From Rhizophagus irregularis (Eukaryota; Glomeromycota; Glomeromycetes; Glomerales; Glomeraceae): a DNA stretch of 64,000 nt. Positions 1 through 12,424 of this stretch are shown here, piece after piece. The DNA lies in NCBI RefSeq assembly GCF_026210795.1, contig NC_089460.1:2008501-2072500 (forward strand), given 5' to 3'. Below the pieces are notes generated by a model, which saw only the letters and a list, made by a program, of their open reading frames with translations, was not told the origin of the DNA and did not search any database. The translations under genes were made by a program, and so were the position numbers. How positions within the stretch are numbered: position 1 is the first letter of the stretch; the number at the start of each line of letters is the position of its first letter.

Positions 1-493
1 TGATGAACTATTACGATAAGATGTGAAATCAGCTTTATGTTGAGAACGTAAATCATCATGCATTAATTCTGCTAAAACAGCTTCAGCTCTTGGATCATTA
101 CTATGAACTAATCCACCTAAAAGGGATTCCATTCTATGTAATCGAGTTTCAATAGCTTCAATGTAACCTTTTGGAGGTCCTCTAATAAAATAATAAATAA
201 TTTTAATATTAAAATAAGATCATGAAAGAATTTTTAAATTTTAAAATGGTTCACCTCTTCTTCGTTGTATCATTATATGTACATTCTAAGTTAAAGGCAG
301 AACAGTTACCGCAAGTTGGTTGAATACCATCACACTAAATTATATATATAAAATTTATGAAATAAATAAGTAAAAAAATTAACTTTAATAAAGAAAGTTT
401 AGAGATTAAATAAAATACCTTCACTTTCTTGCGACGACAAGAATCACAAGCTTTAGAAACGCGTTGTCTTTTGTAAGGAACGTCGTCAGGCAT
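1..493 (-). CDS. Zn2Cys6 (Gal4-type) transcription factor, 5' part only
   Basis: N-terminal part of a fungal binuclear zinc-cluster regulator; it continues past the left edge. Three exons are visible: 493-419, 334-255 and 181-1, with GT..AG introns in frame. The first two encode the complete cluster: six cysteines spaced C-x2-C-x6-C-x6-C-x2-C-x6-C (CDSCRRKKVKC, then CDGIQPTC, GNC and LEC). A basic linker starting KKRGPPKGYIEA follows, then a heptad-like stretch (ETRLHRMESLL) that probably dimerises. The start is the first ATG (MPDDVPYKRQRVSKAC), 15 residues before the first cysteine, as is usual. Such proteins bind CGG-type half-sites in nuclear DNA. The linker resembles the xylanolytic-activator type, but the regulatory domain is outside the window, so no target pathway can be named. 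Confidence 0.9.
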
Positions 494-2550
494 ATTGACT
501 ATATAGGGAAAGAAAAAAGCTTTTTCTAGGGCAAAAATATTTTCCGGTGTTTATATATTTATTTTTTATAATTATATCGTGGGATTTTTGAAAGAAAAAG
601 TTTCTAAAAAGAAGAGAAATTCAGATATATTTTTTATTTTTTTACTATATAAATTTCACTATTATGGTTACTGTCGTACGACATGAATCAATTAAGGTTT
701 CGATGGTAAAAAAAATAAATTATCAGGTTAGATTTTGGCTGAGTATATGAATTTTGAAGAAATTTGGTAATTTTTATCCATTTCTTGTGTAACGCAGTTT
801 AAATTAGCTGCATTTTTAACGATAATAACGATAATCGTGAATTTTTTCCAAATAAATTTCGGAAAATTCCGAATTTCTCACGGTCTAATGACTATCTTAA
901 TAATTCAGGGTTGCTTTTTGTGTTGGGTATGCTGGGACAGCTGGGTACTTGGCATTTCCAAATTACTATAAATAAAATTTTTCGTCCCGCTCTTCCCGTA
1001 TTATATCATTCACGTGATACACATGAATTAAATTAATCAAATGGATCCGAATAGATCCGATAATCCTAATATTAAATCTGATCCTCTAAATAGAGTTTGG
1101 TCTTATAATTCCAATCTGTTAATCAATCATTAATTTTAGATTTATTAGTGAATTTCTATTTTTTTAAAAAAATGAATTATGATAATAAAAGCAAGAATCT
1201 TATTGGTGTCTTTAAGAATGTCATTTGACGAACGGATTAACTTCAATCTAAACCTAAATGGTCGAATCCGATTACATTTTATTAATACCTCTCCGACAGG
1301 TAAATGCATATTTGAATTTAACAGAATTTTTTTTGTCGATTGTGACTCATTATTAAATAAGGATATTCATAATTTTTAACCTCAATGAAAAAATTAACGA
1401 TTGTTTCCATGAAAGGAAAACATGAAGAGTTTTCGTGATTTTTAAACATATAATAAAAAAATTCATAATGTCACATGGAACCTCCATTTTTTTTTTCTAA
1501 AAAAAAAAAAAAAAAGGTCAAAAAATCCGGAACTCAATTACGAATCACAATTTGTCTAAAAGTGTCAAAATTACAATGCTAAAATATCATTGTGACACAA
1601 TCTGAGGCTAATTATATCACGTGAAGATTTGTAATACAGCTTTATTAATATTAAATAAATAAAAATTTTATATTTAGAATAGAATTGAATGAAATAAGGA
1701 AATCTTAACCATCAAAAATATTAAAATGTGATACATTCTTTTTTTTTTTAATAATAAAATATATTGTATATTCCTTTCTTAATTTATTATTGAGACATTT
1801 GAGAATCAAATAAATATAAAGTTATTCATTCTCATGTATTTGGAGTCATACAAAATGATGTTATCAGCTGAATAATAAAAATTAATTACGAAATTAAAGG
1901 CGCGAGTTCATCTATTATATAAACTTGCATGCTGTCAGTCAAATTGTTAGCCCATGCCAAGTCAAGTTCTAAACCTGTCCTTTGATGCATAATTTGGTTG
2001 CAAAATTTCTCGTAAACGGGTTTTAGGAGTTTGTCACACCACATTTATCACAATATCACAATGAAAATTATAGCACGGTTACTATGCACTTTTCATTACA
2101 CATTCAAATTGTGTAACTACTGACAAAAAATACGTATTACTGCGTAAAAAAAAAAAAGAAGCGTAGTCAAATTCTCGTAATAACTGATAATTGAATGAAA
2201 GCCCTTTGTCCTGATTTTTTTTTTTTTCAGAAACCTAATAATCTGTCCAATCATATATCGCAAAGCCACTGATTGTGTAACGGTAAATGGTGTACAGTAG
2301 GGGTAAGTCATCATCATTCAGTAGGTTTTTTTTTGTTGTTGAAAAAAACAGAGTCCTCATCAATCTCATCCAGGGGTCGAAAAAAAAAAAAGTATAAGAA
2401 TTGAAATTGTTTTATCGACTTCTTTTCTTGTTGTTTAAAATTGTTCTAAACGAATACACCATTTATAACTCTTTAATTTTATTATACCAAAATCTTTTAT
2501 TGATCTTTGAAAAACGAAAACTTTATTTTCTTTCAAAGAATTAAATAAAG
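494..2550. other. Intergenic region between divergent Zn-cluster and topoisomerase genes
   Basis: About 2 kb between two divergently transcribed genes, so it should contain both promoters. It is AT-rich with homopolymer runs (A run near 1500, T run near 1740) and CACGTG-like words near 1012 and 1620. The only long ORF (1179-1379, 66 codons) resembles no known family and starts in low-complexity sequence, so I do not call it. Confidence 0.6.
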
Positions 2551-5500
2551 ATGACCAAACCAAATGGTAAAAAAGCCCCTTCTACAAGAGGTGCTGCTAA
2601 GTCTACTGAAAGTAATGGAAAGAGTGCACCAGCAAAACCTGTTAGGGCAAATGCAAATAAACGTTCACAAGTTATTAAACAAGAACTTGAAGACAAAGAA
2701 GCTGAGGCTTCGGGATCTGAAAGTGATGTTCCTATTAGAGAAAGGCTAGGAGCTACATCTAACGGTAAAAGGGTTACAAGGTCAAACGGCCAAACCAAAG
2801 AAGTAACTATAAAAAAAGAAGACCCAAGTAACTTCGAAGATCAACAGACGAGGCGTAAGACCAAGAAAAAAATAATACCTGATTCAGAAGAGGATTCTGA
2901 AAGCGATGTACCAATTGCCAAGAGAATATCTAAGGGTACTAAGTCTTCAACTAATTCTCTGTCGTCTAAAGGGAAACAGCCAAAGGTCTCTTCTCCTTCC
3001 TCTTCGAGACAAACAATACCTGTTAAGAAAGAGCCGGTATATGTTATTTAAATATAGCCTTTATTATTATCATTTTTTTTTTTTGTTTTTAGAATATTCT
3101 TTTATGATCTAAATAGGTGGTGAAAACAAAGAGGAAGCGAATAGAGTCCGACTCTGAAGGAGATGATAATAAAAAAACTACACAAAATAAGACAATTAAG
3201 ACAGAGACAGATAAGGACGTTGAAATGAAAGACGCCGAATTAGAAAGTGTTAAAAAGGTGGGAAAAGCAAATGGTAAAAAGTCGGCTGTTAAGGAAGAAC
3301 TTTCTGATTCCGAAAGTGATGTACCGCTCGGAAAAAGAGGTAATAAAGGGAAAAAGTCAGCGACTCCTAGTAAAAGAACTACAAGAGCTAATACAGCTAA
3401 TGCTGCACAGGTCAAACAAGAGAATAAGACACCAAAGGTAAAAATTAATGAAATGATATTAGTTAAACGTGAATATTATATTTGGTTTTTTTTTGAAAAT
3501 TTAATTGTGTTTAATTATAGACTAATGATACTAAAGCCAAGCGAAAGCGGAATGAGTCTGATTCCGAATTTGACGATAAAAAAAGACCCGCCAAGTCTAC
3601 TGCCAAAAGCGCAGTAAAAAAGGCCAGTCCTCAGAAAAAGAAAAAAAAGGAAGACCCCGCAGAAAAAGATATGTCAGAAAAAAAGAAGGGTAAACAAAAG
3701 GTTGTAAAAGAAGAATCAGATGAGGAAGACGATGAAGAATATCGTTGGTGGGAAGCTGAAAATGCTAAGGGTGATGGTACTGTCAAATGGAATACTCTAG
3801 AACATAATGGAGTATATTTTCCTCCTGAATATGTTCCGCATAATGTGAAGATGAAGTATGATGGTAAGCTTTATAATGAATTCTTATTTATTTGAATTAA
3901 TATTTTATATTTAGTCTTTCGATTTTCTATTTAGGCAAAGAGGTGCATCTTGAACCTGAAGCAGAAGAAGTTGCAACATTTTATGCTGCTGCCTTAAATA
4001 CTGAACATGTCGAAAACCCCACATTCAATGAAAATTTTTTCAGAGACTTTAAGGCAATTTTGGATAAGTCTGACAAGGTAATTTTGTGTGATCAAAAAAG
4101 TAATTATTTTATTATCTTGCTATTAACGATGCAATACGTAATTATAATTTATAGAATCCGCCCATTGAGGATTTCAAGAAATGTGACTTCACGCCAATCT
4201 TAGACCACCTTGAACGAGAAAAGGAAAAACGGAAAGCAATGTCAAAGGAAGAAAAACAAAAACTCAAAGAAGAAAAACTTCAATTGGAAGAGAAGTATGG
4301 TTATTGTTATTTAGATGGTCGAAAGCAAAAAGTTGGCAATTTCCGAATTGAACCTCCAAGCTTATTCCGTGGTCGTGGTAAACACCCAAAGACAGGTTCA
4401 TTGAAGGTAATAATCGTAATTCGTAACTGAAACTGATATTTTCATTGCGACCTTGGTTATATCATTGGGATGGAAGCTTATATTCGACGTGAAAGAGCGG
4501 ATTATAAAATTAATTCTTAGAAATGGTTAATAAATTTAACATATGATTAGTAAGTTAATATTAATTGTATCGAATTTATTTATCTAGCTTCGAGTTCAAC
4601 CGGAGCAAGTAACTATCAATATTGGCAAAGCGGCAAAGGTTCCTGAACCTCCAGCAGGTCATAACTGGAACAAAGTTATCCATGATAACACAGTAACTTG
4701 GCTTGCAACATGGAAAGAGAATGTCAACGAGAATATTAAATATGTTTTTTTAGCCGCCAACAGTACACTAAAAGGTCAAAGCGATTTTAAGAAATTTGAA
4801 AAGGCTCGTGAACTTAAGGTAAGAAATATAAAAAAAAAAAATTAAATTTCTTAATAAATTTATACGTTGTATTTAATTTTAATTTGGTTTAAAGGATATT
4901 GTTGCAAAAATTCGACATGATTACAATAAAGACATGACGAACAAAGTAACAGCAATTCGCCAACGTGCTACAGCTATGTATTTTATTGACCGTCTTGCAC
5001 TCAGAGCTGGCAATGAGAAGAAGGAGGGTGAAGAAGCCGATACAGTAGGCTGTTGTTCGCTTCGTTTCGAACATATAAGGCTGGAAGCGGGAAATACTGT
5101 TCATTTTGACTTCCTTGGTAAAGATTCAATACGATATCAGAACACTGTAACTGTAGATGGTCAAGTTTTCAAAAACCTCAAGCTTTTCCAAAGACACAAG
5201 GAATCCGATAAAGATCAATTGTTTGATAGAGTAAACGTATGTACTTTCCCGCTTATATATCGTCGTATAATTTTTTTTTTTATAATTAATAAATTTTGAC
5301 GTTTCCATTTAAATTTAGACACAAGAATTGAATAAACATCTTTCGTCATACATGGATGGCTTAACAGCTAAAGTGTTCCGTACTTATAATGCTTCACATA
5401 CTTTTCAAGAACAACTTAAAAATACTCCGGTAAGTGGATCCGTCAACGAAAAGATTTTAGCGTATAATCGAGCAAACCGTGAAGTGGCTATTCTATGTAA

Positions 5501-6307
5501 CCATCAACGTACTGTCAGTAAAACATTTGATAATCAAATGAATAGAATTGAAGATAAGGTAAATAAAGATTTCATTTTAATTTTCATTTCATTTTTCTAT
5601 TAGTATGTAACATTATCAACGCTTAAACACTATATGATCATCTATAATAGATACGTGCTTTGAAATATCAAAAGATGAGACTTAAGAAGACGATGTTGAC
5701 ATTGGATCCAAAGCTGAAAAAGAAAAGACCTGAACTCGATGAACCGGAGTCCGATTTAGGAGAAGAATGGTGTGAAGAATATGAGAAGCACTTAGAAGAA
5801 AAAGAAAAAGATAGACTTCGAAAGAAGTTTGAAAAAGATAATGAAAAACGCAAGTCAGAGGGTAAGGGGCCGCTCTCTGAAAGTGAATTGAATGAACAGC
5901 TCGAGGAGGCTGAGGAAAAAACTAAGCAATTATCTAAAGAACGTAAGACAGGAAAAATGGAAGTGAAGAAAAGTCAAACAGTTGAGAAAGTTGAAGCTCA
6001 AATTGAAAAAGTTAATGAACGTATCAAGGTAGTTAATCTCACAAAAGTCGAAAAAGAAGAAAATAAAACTACTGCATTAGGGACCTCGAAGATAAATTAT
6101 ATTGATCCTCGTATTTCGGCTGCTTGGTGTTATAAACATGATGTACCGATTGACAAAATTTTCAACAAAAGCCTACGTGACAAGTTCAAGTGGGCTATGG
6201 AAGTAGATAAGAACTGGGTAAGTGTCTATCTATTATTTAATTAGTGATTTCAATTGTATTCTAATTTACTTATACTTGTATATTATATATTATAACAGAA
6301 ATTTTGA
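2551..6307 (+). CDS. TOP1: DNA topoisomerase I (type IB)
   Basis: Nuclear enzyme that relaxes supercoils by making a transient 3'-phosphotyrosyl nick. Ten exons join in frame: 2551-3036, 3117-3437, 3521-3863, 3935-4077, 4155-4406, 4588-4818, 4895-5236, 5319-5558, 5651-6217 and 6299-6307, giving about 977 residues. All type IB catalytic positions are visible: Arg in LALRAGNEK, Lys in FLGKDSIRY, Arg in KVFRTYNAS, His in ILCNHQRTV and the nucleophilic Tyr in SKINYIDPR (codon 6098-6100). The N-terminal ~330 residues are a charged, disordered domain with three SESDVP repeats and many psi-K-x-E motifs. The core starts around [31 protein letters not shown], broken here by no intron. A charged linker rich in Glu/Lys precedes the active-site domain. 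The last exon encodes only Lys-Phe-stop, so it is easily missed. Somewhat long for the family, because of the N-terminal tail. Confidence 0.97.
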
Positions 6308-9127
6308 AGATCAGTTCTTCAACACAAGTTATTATAAACAATTTTTTTAAAAAAAATTCATTATATATATATTATTATTTTATTTGCTATGCACTTTTCT
6401 TTCTGCATTTTTGCAATTATATATTTAGTAAAAAAAAGCGGGAAAAATTCCCCTCTCCCTTTTTAATAGGCAGTTTACCCTTAGAGAAATAGATTTTATT
6501 TGTTATAATTTGGATTATAGATTTATATCCTTTAACAATAGGACTTCTTTGTGATTTTTGATAAAATTGATTTTTTATCAAAAAATCTTTAATGTTAAAA
6601 TTATCAATAAAATAATATACATAAGAATCGTTTAGTTAATAAGAGGTAAAGAATACAAAGTGTAAAATTACACCTTTTTTCATTTATATTTAAATTTTTT
6701 AAATTTTAGTATAAGTTTATCTTTATGTGTTTATGATTTCTTTGTATATATTTTATTAAAAAAAATTCTATGCATTTAGATAATAAACGTTATTATTTAT
6801 TTTTAATAAAAATTTTTTAAGAACGAAATATTATATTTATTATACTTGCCATGTCATCTCTTACGAATATCAACACTAGTCGTAAATTTATAATGTTATT
6901 TACACTATTTTCTGGATGGTAAATAAACTTTTGGTGAGTTATGACGGAAATGATAATTACAATTATCGATGAAGCGTATTACAGGATTAAGAATTGGATT
7001 AAATATCAAACTAACAAAATTTCACCTAGATTTATTGAAAATGCAAAAATACAGGAGTTTTTATTATTATCACTAATTATTAAAATATAATCTGATTAAT
7101 TACACAAATTATAATATCATTAAATTTTACTATAATATTTGTAAATACTACTTATTAATAAATGTGAATTAAGCAGATCACTCTTCTTTATCTATTTTTT
7201 CACATGCCAGTAAATAATGAGTATTCTTAAATTAATTAGTATAATTATACTAGAACTAGTTCTCTTCTATACAAGTGCTTTCGCTTTGAAGGACTGAAGT
7301 CAACTAGTTGTTCAACATGTAATTTTCAATGCACCAATTACCTTCAAGCATTTAAACATGTTTTATCTCAGTTCCTGCAGACAATTGGATTGAACTCACT
7401 TCTTTTGTAAGCTTTCACACTTGCACACTTCCACACTTCCAATCCTGCAAGAAGACATTCCAGTGCCTTTAATTAACAAGATTATCTACACCATCTTTTC
7501 TTTTACGTTCAACAAGCTGTTTTCATCTAGATCAAGAATAACTACAGTAAAAGTATAGTTATATCTTACATTTCGATCGACAACTAATTCTGATTTTATG
7601 TATTCCCTCCAACGAAGACGATGAGCTCCCACGTCGCTTAAGAAAGAGTTCTCGGTTGTTTTCTTTTACTAGCTTTCTGTAGCTGTAGTTAACAAGCAGA
7701 TATAGAAGTCTTGAGGAGGAGTACTTATTTCCATAACTACGGCAGGGATCAACTTATTAGTTGCCATTTACCTGTGTTAATAACCACTCATAAACTCTTA
7801 TTATTTATTTCTGTCTAAAAGGACTATCGGGGGATGACTTGCAGATCATTGGTAAACGAATAGATAGACTCGTCATCAACTGTAACACGATCCTTTTATA
7901 CATCAGAGTTGGCATTTTTTTCCCATAGGAGAAACAGTAGGAAGAAAGAATATTTAAAATAATTAAATTATAATTGAATTTATGTTTGTCTACACGGGGT
8001 AATATTAAAAATATTATTCTCTTAGTGTAATTCTTCTAATACACGGTATATGAAATGCAATAAAATTTTTTGTTATTATTATTCTTTTGATTAATAAATC
8101 ATAACATACTATCTATTTCAAAAAAAAACTGATCAAATTCGTACGGTGATAAGAAATCGGTTTGATTTAAAACTATTGATTCACATACTTTCGATTTTCC
8201 ACTTTTATGATTACTTTTGCTACAAATTACTCTTTTCCAAACATTCATCACACAAACCTTCCTCTTCAAATAATTCACATACGCACTACTCTCCTTTATG
8301 TACTTTATCTTATCTTTATAATTTATATAATATATATGCCTTGTAAAAAATGAATCTATTTCGTAAAAGTAGCAGAATCATGGAATTTTTGGATAAATTT
8401 TTTATGGATGCGTTCTTCTTTAAATGATTCATTCATTCTATATACAATATATACATGCACTCTAGATAGTTAATACATTTTCTTTATGCTCTTCTTTTTA
8501 AATAATTTTATATATACAACCTTTAGAAAATTATATTAATCTTTCTCCTTTTAACGCTACTACATTTACTGCTTCATTCTTTTATGTAGCCAGTTTATCT
8601 CTTTTTTTAATACAGAATTTTTGAATGAAAGGAATTGTTCAAGACATAGAACAAATTATGTGCTTTCATAAAGATACTATCTTTTTTGACACTTTGGATA
8701 ACAGGTATGGGCTTAGGTAAGGGAACATATTTATATAAATTAAATTACCTTTTTTGTCGTACTGTTATAAAATGCTGTGTTACGTTACTGCTCTATCAAG
8801 AAAAAAAAATGCATACCGTTAATCTATCAAGATTGTACCATATTAATTAGTGACAAGTATTAGCAGGAATGCTATTAGCAGGAATGATCACCATTCATAA
8901 TAAATAGAACAAACGCGTTTATATTATATTCTTTATTATTAAAAAAATTTTTTTTAGTAGCATTCGAGAAATTTTAAACTTTTTTTTTTATATTAGATAC
9001 CTCGTAATCTATAGTATACTAGATAGTCTTTGTAAGTATCAACATGAACTCGTATTTCTTAGTAATTTATTTACTAACTGAATTTATCCTTTTTTTTTTA
9101 TTTAGCATAAACTTTGTAGATTATTAA
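6308..9127. other. Intergenic region upstream of the HP1-like gene
   Basis: 2.8 kb without a supportable gene. 7250-7900 looks visibly less AT-rich than its surroundings and contains possible splice-like words, so it could be an untranslated leader or non-coding transcript of the HP1-like gene; nothing proves this. A tandem repeat of a 14-bp word containing TTAGCAGGAATG lies near 8863-8890. The ORF at 8146-8346 has no recognisable domain. Confidence 0.5.
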
Positions 9128-10545
9128 ATGACAAAATTAGCATCAACGAGTTTCGAGTTTAATATGGTAACTACAGAGGATAATTCTTCAGATATTAGCG
9201 AAGAGATTGATGAATTAGCAGGAGATCTGGAATTTGATTCTAATCATAATGAGACGCCGAATAACGATAAACGAGTTTCTTTTAGTAGCGACAAAATCAA
9301 CAATGATGAAAAGAAACAACAACAACAGCAACATGAAGAAGATGAAGATGAAGATGATGACGAGATCTTTGAAATTGAGAAAATAGTTGATCATCGGACG
9401 TATAGAGTATTGTCATTTTTTTTCCTTTCTGAACTAGAATTCTAAAAAAAAAAAATTAATAAAAAAAAAATATCTTTATAATTTGTTTAGGGATCAATAC
9501 AATATATGATTAAGTGGAAAGGTAAAAATATTTGGATTACTTAAAAAATAATAAGTAAATAAATAATTGATCTTATTTTTATTTTTATTTAGGATATCCT
9601 GATAAACATAATTCTTGGGTGTCAAAAGAACATGTGTATATATATTTTTAATTTATTTATAATAAATGTTAAATATTCTTTCTTTTTCTTTTTAAATTCT
9701 TTTAATTTTTTTAGATATGCAGAACAAAAAGAAAGTGAATATTGGAATAACAAAGAAATAGAAGCAAAGGAAAAAATAAAGTCATTGGTAGATAAACATA
9801 ATATTAATGCAAGTAAATCAATGAAAAGACCGAAATCAAATAGAATTAAAAAAATTAAAGACAAACAGATTAAAAAGAAAAGTTTTGTTGAATTAAAAAC
9901 AACAAAAACTAAGGGTAAATTAGTGAATAATAATAATGGTAGCAACAAAGACAAAGGTGGTTATAAAAATGGTGTTAACAGGAATAATGATATTAATAAT
10001 AATGGCAAAATATCCTCGGCTAGTTATTATACTACCCCATTACAATCTACTGAAAATTCTGAATTTGGTGAAGCAAATAATAATAGTGATAATGAAGGAC
10101 GATATGAAAATGAAGAAATGTTAAAATATGATTATGACGATGATGAATATGAAAATTTTACACCTGCTGCTATATCTGGAAGTTGGGAACCTTTTGTTAA
10201 AGATGTTGCCACCATTCAACAAGATCCATGCACGGGAACACTAATAGTTTTTCTGAATTGGTTTGTACTTAAATTTAAACTTTTTTATATTTAAATTTCT
10301 TTCAAAAAATTAATAAGATACCATTGATTATTTCTTTTTTCTTTAATTATAATAGGAAAAATGGACATCGTACATCACACACTAACAAAGTAACAAATGT
10401 CAAATGTCCACAAAAAGTATAATTTTTTTTTCTCTCGAGTATATTTATTAATTTATGTTTTTTCGTTAAATATACATTTTATTTCTTTTAGATGTTGGAA
10501 TTTTATCAGCAACATGTACAATTCGTTGCAACGAATCATCAATAA
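9128..10545 (+). CDS. HP1/Swi6-like heterochromatin protein (chromo + chromoshadow)
   Basis: Predicted reader of methylated H3K9 in heterochromatin. Six exons: 9128-9406, 9491-9521, 9593-9635, 9715-10260, 10356-10416 and 10492-10545, about 337 residues. An acidic, Gln/Glu/Asp-rich N-terminal tail (about 85 residues) leads into a chromodomain (EIFEIEKIVDHRTYR, GSIQYMIKWKGYPDKHNSW) spread over four exons. The aromatic-cage positions of the family are filled by Phe (IFEIEK), Trp (KWKG) and Tyr (GYP). A Lys/Asn-rich hinge of about 150 residues follows, then a chromoshadow domain (SGSWEPFVKDVATI, LIVFLNWKNG, VKCPQKMLEFYQQHVQF) that in HP1 proteins dimerises and recruits PxVxL partners. The shadow domain is split by two introns and the protein ends 10 residues after it. 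The chromodomain has SWVSKEHV where most members have TWEP. HP1 identity is strong; the exact ortholog is not resolved. Confidence 0.92.
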
Positions 10546-10941
10546 CATTTGGTTGGTATAAAAAGAGAATGTGCGAAAAAAATGGTATAAAAAAAGGGGA
10601 GAAAGAAAGATGACATACACTTTGTGGTTGTAATATTGAAATAGTAGTGTAACAGGTATTTGTTAATTAATGTTCTTTGGTAATAACAAATAGATAATTA
10701 ATTATTACAGCATTTCTTTAATTAACCATTCTGATTTGGTGGAACACTATTATAATTAATAAAAGGATTTTGAATTGTGAAAGAAATGTTTTTATGTAAA
10801 TAAATATGTAATAAATATAAAAATATATATTAACAAATAATCGAAAACAAAATTTATGATAATTAGATTCCATGATTATATTGATGCTTATTAAAATTCC
10901 TTCGTGCAATAGGTCGAATTCATATCACAATATAACCAAGA
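10546..10941. other. Convergent 3' intergenic region
   Basis: About 400 bp between the convergent 3' ends of the HP1-like gene and the seven-helix protein. AT-rich, with no gene seen; it should hold both polyadenylation regions. Confidence 0.5.
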
Positions 10942-12424
10942 TCAACACTCTTGTTCACTAATAATAATACTGTCATCAAAATCTGATATTGGGGGATCGT
11001 TATTTTTTTCATCATTTGGGCCTGCTAGAGTAATTATTGGTGCTATTATTTCACTATTTCATATATCAATGTTAGTAAGTTAATTTCATAATTTTTTTAA
11101 GATTAAAAGTAAATTCCTCAAGCACTTACTTATAAAATAATGCGCAAACAATAGTCAATGCAGCCACAACTGACATTATTTCAATCATAAAAGCGAATAT
11201 TTTATTTATCATCTCGTAAGAATAAATTTGTTTTCTCCAAAGTGCAAATATTGTTAATCCTAATATATACAATATAAATACAAATGATAATGTCACATTA
11301 AACAATCTTATCTGTTAAATTAAAATTTGGAGAGAGAAAAAAAAACTTAGTAGGAAATTGAAACGCGAAAAAAAAATTTAAAAAAAGAATTTTCAAAATA
11401 AAACGCACCTTGTATAAGAATATTCTATATTTTTGTTTTTCGAATTCGTCATTTGATAATGATACTGATTTTTCAGTCAATCGTACCAGCATTCGACTAT
11501 GCAAAAGAAAATTTTAAATATATATTTATTTAAAATTTCATTCAAATTTACGCATTTATAATAAATACTGTGATTCACGTTTTCTGACTTACCCGTAATA
11601 AGTCAACACGATAGTCAATAATCCAAATGATATAGCATATGTTAAAAAATGAATAGGCCAAAAAATATCTTTCAATTTATCATTATTATTTTGTTCGGCA
11701 ATAGCAGCAATTATTAAAGGAACGAATGTCATTATAAAAAAAAATATAATAAAAATCCAATAAAAGTGTGAAACAACATGCGGACGGGGAAGATATATTT
11801 GATTTTTTATGAAATCTTGTTTAGGTGTCGTTGGTTCTTGTGTTATAGAATGTCGATTAAAATTTATTCGCGGTATAGCATAAAATCTTCGAATACAAAA
11901 AAAATTTTGCGGAGAAAGTCAATCAGAGAGATAATCAACATTAAATGCATTTTTTTATATAATACTTACAATCCTGAAGTATAAGTCGCAACAGCAATTA
12001 TTGGAGGGAAAGCCATAATTTCGAATAAAATATATCTAAATATTATAGAACCTTTTGTAAAGTTTCCTAACTCATCAATGATGAATATTATTCTTCCTAT
12101 ACACCAAATATCGGCCCAAAAAAGAAATCCATCTAAAGCAGTAAAACATTGTCCATTCCATATTACACTATTACATCTTATTTTTCTGTAAAGTAACAAA
12201 CTTGTACTTATAATAAATACAATTATATGTAATGTTAATGTTATTCCTATAATTATACGAAAGAATGAGGCATCCTTGCATCCTTCAATTTTTATTTCCC
12301 ACCTGCGATATGAAGTATTTACTATGAGAAAAATTATAATTAGGGAAAAAGAAACATATAGGTAGATTACTCACCGACATTCCGTTATATCTGTCGTAAT
12401 CATTGTATCATTTAAACCATTCAT
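10942..12424 (-). CDS. Seven-transmembrane protein of unknown function
   Basis: Six exons read on the minus strand: 12424-12375, 12302-11970, 11886-11593, 11496-11409, 11311-11130 and 11053-10942. All phases agree and the total is about 352 residues. A short N-terminus (MNGLNDTMITTDITECR) precedes seven hydrophobic segments, approximately: FFRIIIGITLTLHIIVF; LDGFLFWADIWCIGRIIF; ILFEIMAFPPIIAVATY; HFYWIFIIFFFIMTFVPLII; HFLTYAISFGLLTIVLTYY; LSFVFILYILGLTIFALW; MIEIMSVVAALTIVCALFY. A charged loop of about 30 residues lies between helices 5 and 6, and the tail is acidic (NDEKNNDPP, DFDDS). Topology and size resemble a receptor-like (GPCR-type) protein, but I see no DRY, NPxxY or other diagnostic motif, so this rests only on helix count. 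It could equally be a transporter-like or orphan membrane family. Confidence 0.8.

Noticed and set aside
1179-1379. 66-codon ORF between the first two genes
   Set aside because: Short, no family resemblance, and starts in AT-rich intergenic sequence.
5668-5853. 61-codon minus-strand ORF inside topoisomerase I
   Set aside because: Antisense of the charged linker of the enzyme; low-complexity Ser/Phe sequence.
11298-11504. 68-codon minus-strand ORF
   Set aside because: Reads through the fourth intron of the seven-helix protein; the spliced model explains it.
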